Numbered from the stretch's first letter, positions 43,645 to 53,104 are shown. The stretch is 64,000 nt of DNA from Psychrobacillus sp042885655 (GCF_042885655.1 NZ_JBHVRO010000014.1:13714-77713); one strand, 5' to 3'. Notes: generated by a model from the letters alone, not told the origin. A program made the numbers and translations.

Positions 43645-43926
43645 TTACATATCCCAAACCATTGCCATTAATGTTCCGAAAATGGTAACTAGCGCAATAA
43701 GTAAACCGTAATATACGTTTGCGTAGATAGATTTTTTATCATTAGTCTCACCTGCATGCATAAATACAACTAGCTGGAGGCCAGCCTGTATAAATGCTGT
43801 TAGAAGAAGAACTGTCATACCTACTGCGAATGACATATCAGTAAAGTAAACTACAAGTGCCACTGCAGTAAGAACTAGCGAAGCGATAAAGCCCATTACT
43901 TGTTTTAAAGGGAATAATTCTTTCAT
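43645..43926 (-). CDS. qoxD: Cytochrome aa3-600 menaquinol oxidase subunit IV
   Basis: A 93-residue protein with three transmembrane helices (VMGFIASLVLTAVALVVYF; VGMTVLLLTAFIQAGLQLVVFMHA; YGLLIALVTIFGTLMAMV), the layout of QoxD/CyoD. It is the last gene of the qoxABCD operon, two bases after qoxC, and is needed for assembly of the oxidase. Confidence 0.92.
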   Translation of the reverse strand: MKELFPLKQVMGFIASLVLTAVALVVYFTDMSFAVGMTVLLLTAFIQAGLQLVVFMHAGETNDKKSIYANVYYGLLIALVTIFGTLMAMVWDM

Positions 43927-43928
43927 AA

Positions 43929-44525
43929 TTACATCATTCCTTTCAAGTAGATGAAGCTAAAGATGAAAATCCAAACTACATCTAAGAAATGCCAATAAAG
44001 TGAGAAGATAAATGATTTATTGGCTGTTTCAGGAGTTAAACCACGCTTTTTAATTTGTAATAGGATAAATAATCCCCAAAAGAAACCAAATGTTACGTGC
44101 AATCCATGAGTTCCTAGTGTAGTTAACAGGATAGCAGTAAATCCGCTAGTTTGTAGTGTTGCCCCTACATGAACGTAGTGAATGAACTCAGAGACTTCAA
44201 AGCTTAAAAATCCTGCTCCAAGAAGAAGTGTGATTAAAAAGAATGCCATCGTCGCTTTTTTGTTGCCGATACGCATGGCGTGAATTCCAAGACCAATTGT
44301 AAAACTACTAGTTAATAGTAAGATTGTTTCCATTAATACTGGTGTAATTTCAAAGATTTCAGCTCCAGTAGGACCATTGCCTGTACGGTGAACCATTGTA
44401 AAATAGGTTGCAAAAAGAGTTGCAAAGAGCATTATTTCCGCACCTAGAAAAATCCAAAAGCCCAATACTTTTAAGCTATTTTCTTCCGTACTATATTCCA
44501 GTGGAAGCGAGTTATCTATCTTCAT
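43929..44525 (-). CDS. qoxC: Cytochrome aa3-600 menaquinol oxidase subunit III
   Basis: A 198-residue protein with five transmembrane helices. It has the heme-copper oxidase subunit III features: LGFWIFLGAEIMLFATLFATYF at the start, THGLHVTFGFFWG with a conserved histidine region, and YWHFLDVVWIFIFSFIYL at the end. Its start overlaps the qoxB stop by four bases. Confidence 0.92.
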   Translation of the reverse strand: MKIDNSLPLEYSTEENSLKVLGFWIFLGAEIMLFATLFATYFTMVHRTGNGPTGAEIFEITPVLMETILLLTSSFTIGLGIHAMRIGNKKATMAFFLITLLLGAGFLSFEVSEFIHYVHVGATLQTSGFTAILLTTLGTHGLHVTFGFFWGLFILLQIKKRGLTPETANKSFIFSLYWHFLDVVWIFIFSFIYLKGMM

Positions 44526-46471
44526 TTTTTAGCACCTCGCAATTTTGTTTCGGTTTCTTCAATTTCTTCAACGGAGATGTATCGTCCGTGATCTTTCTCA
44601 AATGACCGGTAAGCTAGACAAGCTAATAAGCCGATTAACGATATAATGACAATTGGCCACATGCTGAATACCATTGCAAATCCAAAGACAAAGAAGAAAC
44701 AGCCCATAATGAATGGTAATCCACTATTATTTGGCATATGAATTTTTTCTAGTTTACCTGGAAATAATTCATGACCATTTTTCTTAGAATCCCAAAATGC
44801 TTGAGTTGAATTAACTTTTGGCGTAATCGCAAAATTATACTCTGGTACTGGCGTATGTGTTGCCCATTCAAGAGAACGTGCATCCCATGGATCATTACTA
44901 ATATCCCTTGAAGCATAACGTGTACTGTAGTAAATGTTGTAAACAAGTAAGACAAAACCTACCGCCATCAAGCCTGCACCGAAGAATGCAACCATATTCA
45001 ACGGACCAAATCCTGTTGATTCAGAGTAAGTATACATACGACGTGCTTGACCATCTAAACCAGTAATATACATTGGAATAAAGGCTAAGACAAAGCCGAT
45101 GGAAAGTAACCAAACTGTCCATTTACCGATTTTTTCATTCAACATAAAGCCAAACAATTTTGGCCAATAGTAAGTGAGACCTGCAAGCATCGCATAAACT
45201 ACACCCGGTATAATTACATTGTGGAAGTGAGCCACTAAAAACATCGTATTATGATATTGATAGTCAGCTGCTGACATTGCAAGCATAACTCCTGTAACTC
45301 CACCTAATGTGAACAAAGGAATGAAGAGTATAGAGTATAGCATCGGGGTAGTAAATACAATTTTCCCTTTCCAGAGTGTGAACAGCCAGTTAAACATCTT
45401 AACTCCGGTAGGAACGGCAATCGCCATTGTAGTAATCGAGAAAATACTATTTGATACTGGACCTTGACCCATTGTAAAGAAATGGTGGGCCCATACAAAA
45501 AATGATAATAGAGAGATAATAACCATTGATGCAACCATTGACTTATAACCATATAAATTACGGCGTGCAAAAGTGGATATAATTTCACTGTAAAGACCAA
45601 ATGCAGGCAAGATTAAGATATACACTTCGGGATGACCCCAAACCCAGAACAAGTTCGCCCACATCATATCCATACCACCGTTAGCGGTTGTAAAGAAGTT
45701 TGTTCCGAATAGTCGATCCATCGTTCCCATTGCAAGTGCTACTGTTAATACAGGGAAAGCGAAAACGATAATAACATTGGCAATAAACGCAGACCATGTG
45801 AACATTGGCATTTTCATTAGAGACATACCAGGTGCTCTCATTTTTAGAATCGTCGTCATAAAGTTAATACCAGTCATTAAAGTACCGAGACCGGCTATTT
45901 GTATGGCAATCATATAATAGTTTGTACCAACAGATGTACTAAACTCATTACCCGCTAGTGGGAAATAAGAAGTCCATCCCGCATCAGGTGAACCACCTAT
46001 AATGAAGGATAGGTTGAATAATCCCATCCCCATAAAGAATAACCAAAAACTTATCGCATTTAAGCGTGGAAACGCTACATCACGAGCTCCTATTTGTAAA
46101 GGAACAAGGAAATTAAAGAAAAACATTATAAATGGCATTGCCATAAACAGAATCATGACAACCCCATGTGTCGTGAAAACTTCGTTATAATGCTCAGAAT
46201 CTAGCAAGGTGTTATCAGGTAATGCTAGTTGAGCACGCATCATAATAGCATCTACGCCGCCTCGGAAAAGCATTAGCAAAGCAGATAACAAATACATAAT
46301 ACCAATTCGTTTATGGTCAACAGTTGTTAACCATTCTCTCCAAAGGTACCCCCATTTTTTAAAATAGGTAATTCCTATAACGATTGCAACCATAGTAAGA
46401 CCAATGCCAACCATGGATGCGTATATTAAAAAGCTTGGATGTGGTACTGCGAATTGTTTAAAGAAATCCAT
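44522..46471 (-). CDS. qoxB: Cytochrome aa3-600 menaquinol oxidase subunit I
   Basis: A 649-residue catalytic subunit, the same length as B. subtilis QoxB, with about 14-15 transmembrane helices. It carries the heme a and heme a3/CuB histidines: NEVFTTHGVVMIL (low-spin heme), WGHPEVYILILPAFG (His and cross-linked Tyr), FVWAHHFFTMG (CuB) and VAHFHNVIIPG (heme a3). It reduces oxygen to water with electrons from menaquinol and pumps protons. The Met at 46471, with AAAGGAG upstream, is chosen over an in-frame start 69 bases earlier. Confidence 0.95.
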   Translation of the reverse strand: MDFFKQFAVPHPSFLIYASMVGIGLTMVAIVIGITYFKKWGYLWREWLTTVDHKRIGIMYLLSALLMLFRGGVDAIMMRAQLALPDNTLLDSEHYNEVFTTHGVVMILFMAMPFIMFFFNFLVPLQIGARDVAFPRLNAISFWLFFMGMGLFNLSFIIGGSPDAGWTSYFPLAGNEFSTSVGTNYYMIAIQIAGLGTLMTGINFMTTILKMRAPGMSLMKMPMFTWSAFIANVIIVFAFPVLTVALAMGTMDRLFGTNFFTTANGGMDMMWANLFWVWGHPEVYILILPAFGLYSEIISTFARRNLYGYKSMVASMVIISLLSFFVWAHHFFTMGQGPVSNSIFSITTMAIAVPTGVKMFNWLFTLWKGKIVFTTPMLYSILFIPLFTLGGVTGVMLAMSAADYQYHNTMFLVAHFHNVIIPGVVYAMLAGLTYYWPKLFGFMLNEKIGKWTVWLLSIGFVLAFIPMYITGLDGQARRMYTYSESTGFGPLNMVAFFGAGLMAVGFVLLVYNIYYSTRYASRDISNDPWDARSLEWATHTPVPEYNFAITPKVNSTQAFWDSKKNGHELFPGKLEKIHMPNNSGLPFIMGCFFFVFGFAMVFSMWPIVIISLIGLLACLAYRSFEKDHGRYISVEEIEETETKLRGAKK

Positions 46472-46542
46472 ACTTTTGAAACTCCTTTCGGGAATATAGT
46501 GCTGCTCAAAAAATGAGCTAAAGTTAAACTTGTAAACCAAAA

Positions 46543-47469
46543 TTAATGGTGAGAGTGTTCAGATTCCTCATGTGATTTTTGATCATGTGAATCAGACATA
46601 CCCGGCATATCGGACATATCAGACATATCCGACATACCTTGGTGTTCTGGAGCTGGTGAGAATTCTAAGTGAGTTCCGTTATAAGTGGAACGCCCCAAAT
46701 GACCCGGTTTCAATAATTCTTCAAACTTTTCTTTTGTAAGTGGTTTAGCTGTTTCGTGTACTTCTTTTACCCAGTCATCAAAGTCAGCTTGGGACATGGA
46801 AGTAACTTGGAACGTATTTTGTGCAAATCCTTCACCACTAAAGTTTGCATTTCGTCCATCAAACTCGCCTTCTGCGTCAGCTGCTAAGTGTAATGTTGTG
46901 ACCATGTCAGACATTGCATATTTTTGACCGCCAAGTTGTGGAATCCAAAAGCTAGTGATTGGTCCATATGAATAAAGTTTAAATTCAATAGGACGTTTCT
47001 CTGGAATATATAAATAGTTAACAGTCTCGATGTTTTCTTCTGGGTAACTAAAGTGCCACTTCCAGTTGGAAGATGAAGCATAAATAACTAATGGTTTTTG
47101 ATCCTCATATTTTACTGGAACTGCCTCTACTTCATAGTTACTTCTGACAGAAACTATAGACAGAATAACTACGATAATAATTGGAATTCCTACACAAATT
47201 GCTTCTACAATATGGTTTCCCTCAATATGTGGTGGCTCATAATCTTCACTTTGTTTAGAAGCACGATATTTAATCAAGATAAATATTAAAATCGCGAAAA
47301 CGACAATTACAATACCAGACATCATCCAAATGGAAAACATGATGTCATGTGCTTGTGCTTCCGCCTGTGGACCTTTCGGATCTAATACTAATAATGGTTC
47401 ACAACCAGACAGCACAGTGGCTACAGTGAGAAACATTGTAAATAGAGCCCATTTCATTTTCAATTTCAT
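46543..47469 (-). CDS. qoxA: Cytochrome aa3-600 menaquinol oxidase subunit II, with Met/Asp/His tail
   Basis: A 308-residue lipoprotein. A signal ends in lipobox LSGC (Cys23), two transmembrane helices follow (IMFSIWMMSGIVIVVFAILIF; HIVEAICVGIPIIIVVILSIV), then an extracytoplasmic cupredoxin-like domain. The CuA cysteines of cytochrome c oxidases are absent, as expected for a quinol oxidase. The last ~30 residues are a low-complexity tail built of MSD/MPG repeats and ending in histidines, not a standard part of the family. AGAGGGGTACAACT precedes the ATG. Confidence 0.93.
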   Translation of the reverse strand: MKLKMKWALFTMFLTVATVLSGCEPLLVLDPKGPQAEAQAHDIMFSIWMMSGIVIVVFAILIFILIKYRASKQSEDYEPPHIEGNHIVEAICVGIPIIIVVILSIVSVRSNYEVEAVPVKYEDQKPLVIYASSSNWKWHFSYPEENIETVNYLYIPEKRPIEFKLYSYGPITSFWIPQLGGQKYAMSDMVTTLHLAADAEGEFDGRNANFSGEGFAQNTFQVTSMSQADFDDWVKEVHETAKPLTKEKFEELLKPGHLGRSTYNGTHLEFSPAPEHQGMSDMSDMSDMPGMSDSHDQKSHEESEHSHH

Positions 47470-47828
47470 AGTTGTACCCCTCTCGAATTATTTTAATAAA
47501 GTTGTATTTCATAGAAAGCCAAATTATTGATAGACGTTTTACAATCTGCCTCTATCTTATTCCCACACCTTTTTAAAAACCATGGAAAGAAACTGCCTTC
47601 ACAAAAAGTTCATGAAGATATGTACAAAAGTTCAACGTTTGTTAACCAAATTGTAAATAAGTTTGAAAGATTGACATTAAAATAGATAAATATATATTGA
47701 ATGGAAATATTTTGATTTTTTCAGAAGGGGTGCATTTGAAAACTATATGGTGGATATCTTCTGAAAGTTTGAATTTGCTATCCAGTGGAGATACTTTGTA
47801 GTAGTATCCTTAAGGAAGAAGGCAACCT
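47470..47828. other. Divergent regulatory region between qoxA and the DUF2071 gene
   Basis: On the plus strand TTGACA (47671) and TATATT (47693) form a 16-base-spaced promoter for the DUF2071 gene. Between it and that gene lies a 21-codon open frame (47736-47801) starting TTG after AGAAGGGG and reading MKTIWWISSES; it could be a leader peptide. The qox promoter must lie on the other strand but I cannot place it confidently. Confidence 0.5.
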
Positions 47829-48536
47829 ATGTATAACAACCAGTGGATAATGACGCAAGAATGGCATAATATCTTATTTCTCCATTGGCCAGTTTCTCCG
47901 GACGATTTGATTGAACATATTCCCTTTGAACTAGAATTGGACCTTTATAATGGAAGTGCATGGATTGGCTTAGTATTTTTCAAAGTAAAAGGGAATCGGC
48001 CAAGACTCACTCCTCCTATACTCGGATTTAGTTCTTTTTTAGAGCTTAACTTTCGTACGTACGTCACATTTCAGGGGAGAGTCGGAGTATACTTCTTTAG
48101 TTTAGATGCGAATAATCCTTTGATTGTTAAATTGATGAGAATGGGAGGCTTTTTACCTTTTCGCTATGCGGAGATTAGTTTAAAGCAAAGTAAGAATACA
48201 TTTACGGTTCATAGTAGATATAGAGAAGGAAAATCAGTTCCGGAGGTACTTGTTACAACATTTAAACCGATACCTGGTAGAATTGAAAGTAATCTCTTCG
48301 AGCGATGGCTGACGGAACGGTATTATTTGTGGACAAAAACGAAAGATAATTTGTTTCGTGTCTATATTAGTCATTCACCTTGGGTTTTGCAAAACGTTAC
48401 TTGCACAATATTTAAGAATTCAATGGCATCGTTTTTAAACAGTAATGACAATGTGAATGGTCCAATCGCTCACTATTCTAAGTTGAAGAAAGCAAGATTT
48501 TTTCCGCCTGTAAAGGAAAATAGGGAGAACAAATAA
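47829..48536 (+). CDS. DUF2071 protein (YqjF-like)
   Basis: A 235-residue protein of the DUF2071/YqjF family: QEWHNILFLHWPVSPDDLIEHIPFELELDLYNGSAWIGLVFF at the start, LNFRTYVTFQGRVGVYFFSLDANN in the middle, and the typical ERYYLWTKTKDNLFRVYISHSPW near residue 170. The function of the family is unknown. AAGGAAGAAGG lies upstream of the ATG. Confidence 0.82.
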   Translation: MYNNQWIMTQEWHNILFLHWPVSPDDLIEHIPFELELDLYNGSAWIGLVFFKVKGNRPRLTPPILGFSSFLELNFRTYVTFQGRVGVYFFSLDANNPLIVKLMRMGGFLPFRYAEISLKQSKNTFTVHSRYREGKSVPEVLVTTFKPIPGRIESNLFERWLTERYYLWTKTKDNLFRVYISHSPWVLQNVTCTIFKNSMASFLNSNDNVNGPIAHYSKLKKARFFPPVKENRENK

Positions 48537-48575
48537 AAGGTTCCAGAACAAATTAATCTTGTTCTGGAACCTTTT
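48536..48575. terminator. Bidirectional terminator
   Basis: Arms AAAGGTTCCAGAACAA and the complementary TTGTTCTGGAACCTTTT around a short loop lie between convergent genes. The sequence resembles the terminator at 36858 (GGTTCAAGAACA). Confidence 0.8.
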
Positions 48576-48591
48576 CTGTTTTTAGTGTAAT

Positions 48592-50085
48592 TTATTTATC
48601 CTGAAACATCTGTGAATCAGATAGTTTCTCTTTGCTCATTAAGATTATAAAAACAAATGCAACCGCAAGAGGGATAAGTGTCCATAAAAATGTAGTAGTA
48701 AGAGAGTTAGATAAAACTTCTGTAATTTGCTTTAAAACATCGGCAGGAATTTTAGTGCGTAATTCCGGAGATAAAATAGCACGACTATTACTGCCAACCA
48801 CATTTTGTTTAAATGACTCTGGTAATCCTGAAATAAAACTATTTCTTTGTATTACGCCAAAAATGGTAATACCAAGTGTCATTCCTAAAGCGCGTAAGAA
48901 ACTACTCGTTGAACTGGCGCTACCTCTTTGTTGAGGAAGAGCTTTTTGAATAGCAGACATACCAAGAATCGAAAAGGAAGGACCAACACCAAGTCCTACT
49001 ATCATCATATAGATAGTTAACATCCAACGAGGAGTGGAAGGCTCTAAAGTTCCAAGTAAAATTGCCCCAGCTCCAAGGAGAATACTCGAAACGATCATAA
49101 TAGATCGATAGCTAAACTTATTAGCCAAAGCACCACCTGTGGCTGCTCCTACACTGGATGTTACCATCATCGGTAACAGTAATAGGCCTGAGTTCGTAGC
49201 ACTTCCACCTGTTACACCTTGAATATAGAGCGGGATATAAATAGTAGAAACCATAAATACGCCACCATAGAACATTCCGGTTAAAACACTAGTAGTATAT
49301 AAACGTTCTTTGAATAAATCAAAGGGTAAAATGGGATCTTCCGCGTATTTTTCTATGATTAAAAATGCAACAAAACAAACAATTGAAATGATAAATAAAG
49401 AGATAATTTGCCATGAGCTCCAGCTGTACGTATCTCCACCTAATTCAAGTGCGAACATAAGAGATACAGAGAAGCTTACAAGGAATATGGCACCAGCCCA
49501 ATCAATAATTTGACGAGTATGTGTTTTGGACTCATTATAAAATAAAGTGATAAGACCTAAAGCAAGGAGACCAATTGGGATGTTAATGTAAAAAATCCAA
49601 CGCCAATGAATATGATCTGTAATAAATGAGCCTAATAAAGGACCTGCTATACTGGATAACCCGAATACCGCTCCAAATAACCCGCTCATCTTTCCTCGTG
49701 ACTCACTAGGGACAACATCCCAAATAATAGTGAAAGCAATTGGCATTAGTGCACTACCGCCAATTCCTTGAATGGCACGGAAAATACACAATTGAACCAT
49801 GGATTGGGCAGTCCCACACAGTATCGAGCCGATTAAAAATAACATTATTCCGAAGATAAAAAATTTCTTGCGACCGTACATATCGGATAGTTTTCCGAAT
49901 ATCGGCATTCCTGCCATCTCTGCAACTAGGTAAGCGGATGTAACCCATACATATTTGTCCATGCCACCTAAATCGCCAATAATTGAACCCATACTTGTAG
50001 CGACAATGGTGTTATCCAAAGAAGCCATAAATATTCCTAACAATAGTGCCGCCATAACAGGCTTGACCTTTGTTTCACTCTTCAT
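48592..50085 (-). CDS. DHA2-family multidrug MFS exporter (14-TM)
   Basis: A 497-residue membrane protein with about 14 helices. Motifs are those of EmrB/QacA-type exporters: LDNTIVATSMGSIIGDLGG in helix 1 (motif D1), GKLSDMYGRKKFF (motif A) and GIGGSALMPIAFTIIWDVVPSESRGKMSGLFGAVFGLSSIAGPLLG (motif C region). Typical substrates are cationic or lipophilic drugs. A TetR-type regulator is divergently transcribed next to it, and a palindrome lies between them, so drug-induced derepression is likely. Confidence 0.88.
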   Translation of the reverse strand: MKSETKVKPVMAALLLGIFMASLDNTIVATSMGSIIGDLGGMDKYVWVTSAYLVAEMAGMPIFGKLSDMYGRKKFFIFGIMLFLIGSILCGTAQSMVQLCIFRAIQGIGGSALMPIAFTIIWDVVPSESRGKMSGLFGAVFGLSSIAGPLLGSFITDHIHWRWIFYINIPIGLLALGLITLFYNESKTHTRQIIDWAGAIFLVSFSVSLMFALELGGDTYSWSSWQIISLFIISIVCFVAFLIIEKYAEDPILPFDLFKERLYTTSVLTGMFYGGVFMVSTIYIPLYIQGVTGGSATNSGLLLLPMMVTSSVGAATGGALANKFSYRSIMIVSSILLGAGAILLGTLEPSTPRWMLTIYMMIVGLGVGPSFSILGMSAIQKALPQQRGSASSTSSFLRALGMTLGITIFGVIQRNSFISGLPESFKQNVVGSNSRAILSPELRTKIPADVLKQITEVLSNSLTTTFLWTLIPLAVAFVFIILMSKEKLSDSQMFQDK

Positions 50086-50119
50086 TTATTGCCTAACCCC
50101 CTAAATTGATATTTTGTAG

Positions 50120-50134
50120 TTTAACACCGTTAAA
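50120..50134. promoter_or_regulatory. Candidate TetR-family operator
   Basis: The palindrome TTTAACACCGTTAAA, with 6-bp perfect arms and a 3-base centre, lies in the intergenic region of the exporter/regulator pair, 35 bases from the exporter start. Confidence 0.5.
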
Positions 50135-50194
50135 TATATATGTAAAGAAAGTATGGAGAAAAGGCTGTACAATGATTGTATCGAGGTGATAGTA

Positions 50195-50842
50195 GTGACT
50201 AAAAAGAAGGTAAATAAAGAAAGTATAATAGAAGTAGCATTAGAACTATTACATGAGAAGGGATTATCCCAACTGACAATGAGAAATATTGCAGCAAAAC
50301 TTCATGTTCAAGCCCCTGCTCTTTATTGGTATATAAAAAACAAGCAGGAATTGCTTCAACTACTATCCGAACATATTTCCTCTCAAATTAAGTTTCCAAG
50401 CCCTACAGACAATTGGGAAGAGGAGGTTATTCTATTATCACTTGAACTTAGAAGTGTTATGTTATCCATTTCGGATGGGGCAGAAATTATGATGGATACA
50501 CTACCTACTACTCCTATGAGACTGCATTTGATTAATAAAACATTGGAAATCTTTCACCGTGCAAATTTTCCGGAGGATAAAGTGTTTTTAACAGTTAGCC
50601 TTATTAATAATTACGTTACTTCCTATGCATTAGATGAACAAAAACAAAAAAGAATGGTAGAAAAAATTGGCCTAGAAGAGATCGGTAAGCAATTTTCGAA
50701 AGCCATTACTTCTATTACAAGAGAAGAAATACCATATGTGTATAAACACATACTCTCTCCAAAAGGGAAGATGAATGATGAACATAACTTTTTAGCAGGT
50801 TTACAAATTATTATAAAAGGTATTAAAGAGCAGATAAAGTAA
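50195..50842 (+). CDS. TetR-family transcriptional regulator
   Basis: A 215-residue regulator with an N-terminal helix-turn-helix (GLSQLTMRNIAAKLHVQAPALYWYIKNKQELL) and a C-terminal ligand domain of the tetracycline-repressor type. It is divergent from the DHA2 exporter gene and very likely represses it. The GTG start follows GAGGTGAT by 6 bases; a longer in-frame start is unlikely. Confidence 0.87.
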   Translation: MTKKKVNKESIIEVALELLHEKGLSQLTMRNIAAKLHVQAPALYWYIKNKQELLQLLSEHISSQIKFPSPTDNWEEEVILLSLELRSVMLSISDGAEIMMDTLPTTPMRLHLINKTLEIFHRANFPEDKVFLTVSLINNYVTSYALDEQKQKRMVEKIGLEEIGKQFSKAITSITREEIPYVYKHILSPKGKMNDEHNFLAGLQIIIKGIKEQIK

Positions 50843-50874
50843 AAATACTACTTTCGAAGAAAGACGGTGCGGCT

Positions 50875-51414
50875 ATGATAAATTACACTTCTTTTCCTAA
50901 CTTGGAGACAAAGAATCTTTTACTAAGAAGAATAGAACAAAATGACGAATCGGATTTATATGCCATGAGAAAAGATTCAAGTATGCATACATTTACAGAT
51001 ACAAAAGTAGATGGAAATATTGATGAAACCATTGCCTATATGGAAAAGATGAATCAAGGTACCGATGAAAAGAAATGGATTATTTGGGCAATTGAACATA
51101 AACAAACAAAAAAGGTGATAGGAACTATAAGCATTTGGAACCTAAACAAGGAAGAAAAAAGTGGGGAACTAGGTTATGGAATTATCCCTGCATATCAAGG
51201 TCAAGGGTTGATGAGAGAATCATTATTACGTGTAATTGAATATGGTTTTGAAGTTATGAACTTAGAGAAGATACAAGCTTATACAGAGGAGAACAATAGG
51301 CCATCTATCTCTCTATTAGAGAAATGCGATTTCGTGGAAATAGGTAGAGTAAATGAACAAGGATATACTAACAATAAGGATTATTGTATGATAGTTTATC
51401 AATTAGTGCGTTAA
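50875..51414 (+). CDS. GNAT acetyltransferase (RimJ/RimL type)
   Basis: A 179-residue N-acetyltransferase: LETKNLLLRRIEQNDESDLYAM at the start, the acetyl-CoA loop ELGYGIIPAYQGQGLMRESL and a C-terminal AYTEENNRPSISLLEKCDFVEIG. This is the RimJ/RimL pattern that acetylates protein N-termini or small amines. It lies 32 bases after the TetR gene and may share its transcript. Confidence 0.85.
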   Translation: MINYTSFPNLETKNLLLRRIEQNDESDLYAMRKDSSMHTFTDTKVDGNIDETIAYMEKMNQGTDEKKWIIWAIEHKQTKKVIGTISIWNLNKEEKSGELGYGIIPAYQGQGLMRESLLRVIEYGFEVMNLEKIQAYTEENNRPSISLLEKCDFVEIGRVNEQGYTNNKDYCMIVYQLVR

Positions 51415-51699
51415 GAAGAAGGGAATGTAATAATGACTACTAGCATTGGAATCTAGTCATATATACTGAATGATCAGGTTGAGCTAATCATTCAAGACCT
51501 AGATCTGCCTGTAAGGAAGCAAGTAAGATGGGTGGGGAACCATAATGGAAGGTGTCAAAAGAACAATTGCTTCTCCTAAAAGAAACAGGTGCCAATAGAA
51601 TTTAAGGACAATATAAGTAAGCCTGTAGATCCAATTATTGAGTAGAATTCTTAGCGTAAGAAGTTAGGGACTTGATGGACATTAGCTAACTTAACATAA
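51415..51699. other. Gene-free region with a possible gene remnant
   Basis: A frame from about 51463 reads ILNDQVELIIQDLDLPVRK for some 35 residues without a start codon, probably the relic of a lost gene. Nothing else is supported. Confidence 0.4.
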
Positions 51700-51741
51700 A
51701 TAAAAAAATGTAGGTACTACTTCTTTTCGAAGTGCCTACAT
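51700..51741 (-). terminator. Terminator of the helical-bundle protein gene
   Basis: On the minus strand ATGTAGGCACTTC pairs with a complementary arm (one G-U pair and a small bulge) and is followed by a run of T. Confidence 0.7.
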
Positions 51742-51779
51742 GAGGTTTTAAGAATTTGATTTTGGTCTTCCATTTTACA

Positions 51780-52448
51780 TCAAAACTTATGAGGGAATTG
51801 CATGATAATCCCTTCTGAAATCATATCTGACATTTCTAAGGCTTCTGCTTCAATCTTATCAAAAACCTCAATATCTTCTTTATAATTTTTCTGAATCATA
51901 CAAACTGCTTCTAATTTTGTTAGGTCCAAATGTGTATAAAACATTTTTCTAACATCTTCTATTCCTAAGTAAGGGTTAATATTGCTTAAGAATGTTGAAA
52001 TTTCATCCGCATTTTTATACCAGGCTTTCTCTTTTTCATCCGCCTGTTTAGTATCTCCCTTCACAGCAGCTGTTACTAATTCTGCTGCTAACACTAGATG
52101 CTCTTTAATTAAAGCAGCGTATTGATCCGCAATTTTATTGCCATAATATGGCCGAATACAATTTCCCAAATCGGTTGCGTTTCTTAAGAGCCGTTCCTGA
52201 ACAAATTGTAAATCGGGCAAATGGAATACAATGCTAGTAATCGTCATTCTTGTCCAGTTGACATGCTCCATCCAAAGAAGTCGATTCATACTAATAAAAT
52301 CTACTTTTGCTTTACTTATATAGAAGTTAACATAAGAGTATGGGATTTTTTTAAAAATGTATCTAACTGGAGCGGTATATTGAGAGTACGGAATGCCATA
52401 ACCGAATACATGAGGGGAATGGGAATATATATTTGAGTAAGGATACAC
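51780..52448 (-). CDS. Uncharacterised helical-bundle protein
   Basis: A 222-residue protein. After a Tyr/Pro/Ser-rich N-terminus (YPYSNIYSHSPHVFGYGIPYSQY) it is all helical, with a conserved-looking core LWMEHVNWTRMTITSIVFHLPD, LLRNATDLGNCIRPYYG, IKEHLVLAAELVTA and WYKNADEISTFLSNINPYLG. Relatives exist in many Bacillus and are sometimes labelled acetylglutamate kinase without basis; I assign no function. The histidines in EH and KEH could bind a metal. The GTG start follows AAGGAG. Confidence 0.6.
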   Translation of the reverse strand: MYPYSNIYSHSPHVFGYGIPYSQYTAPVRYIFKKIPYSYVNFYISKAKVDFISMNRLLWMEHVNWTRMTITSIVFHLPDLQFVQERLLRNATDLGNCIRPYYGNKIADQYAALIKEHLVLAAELVTAAVKGDTKQADEKEKAWYKNADEISTFLSNINPYLGIEDVRKMFYTHLDLTKLEAVCMIQKNYKEDIEVFDKIEAEALEMSDMISEGIIMQFPHKF

Positions 52449-52656
52449 TTTTTATTCACTCCTTCTATTTTAATTACTTTCCTTGGCTTAAAAGGGTATA
52501 AGATAGAATACTCAGTGGTAATCATAAATGTGATTAAAGTGTATATGAAACTACCAATTATACTTATATAACAATAGAGTGGATGTTCAACATTTAATAG
52601 GTATAATTGGTCGTATGTTAATCGGGATATTCGGTCAATTAAAAGGAGGAATTACA

Positions 52657-53034
52657 ATGGGACTATTTGATGGATTAATGGGAAATGCCTCAGAGTTAGA
52701 ATTAGATAAAGTGGAGAAAGAATTGGAGGAACTGCTGGCTACTAGTGAAAAGGTAGAGCATGCATATAAACTTATTCGGGATTTAATCGTTTTCACGGAC
52801 AAAAGATTGCTATTAATTGATAAACAAGGGATGAGTGGTAAGAAAGTGGAATATCATTCCATACCTTATAAAAGTATTATTCACTTTTCTATTGAAACTG
52901 CAGGAACATTTGATCTTGACGCAGAGTTAAAAGTCTGGCTTTCGGGAAGCCCAACTCCAGTGCAAAAGAAGTTCAATAAATCACTGAACATATACAAAGT
53001 ACAAAGTGTACTGGCACAGTATGTGTTGAAGTAA
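52657..53034 (+). CDS. Bacterial PH-domain protein (YvbH-like)
   Basis: A 125-residue cytosolic protein. An N-terminal helix (SELELDKVEKELEELLATSEKVEHAYKL) is followed by a pleckstrin-like beta barrel (DLIVFTDKRLLLIDKQGMSGKKVEYHSIPYKSIIHFSIETAG) and an end helix (NKSLNIYKVQSVLAQYVL). The pattern matches bPH_1/YvbH. The ATG with AAAGGAGG upstream is chosen; a longer in-frame start lacks a binding site. Confidence 0.82.
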   Translation: MGLFDGLMGNASELELDKVEKELEELLATSEKVEHAYKLIRDLIVFTDKRLLLIDKQGMSGKKVEYHSIPYKSIIHFSIETAGTFDLDAELKVWLSGSPTPVQKKFNKSLNIYKVQSVLAQYVLK

Positions 53035-53043
53035 CTAAAAACA

Positions 53044-53104
53044 TTCCCCACAATATTATGGGGAAAAATAAATGGATCATGAAGTGATCCAGTCACTTCA
53101 TGAT
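53044..53104. terminator. Two adjacent hairpins between convergent genes
   Basis: TTCCCCA/TGGGGAA (53044-53065) followed by AAAATAAAT is immediately followed by a perfect 12-bp palindrome ATCATGAAGTGA/TCACTTCATGAT (53076-53104). Confidence 0.6.
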
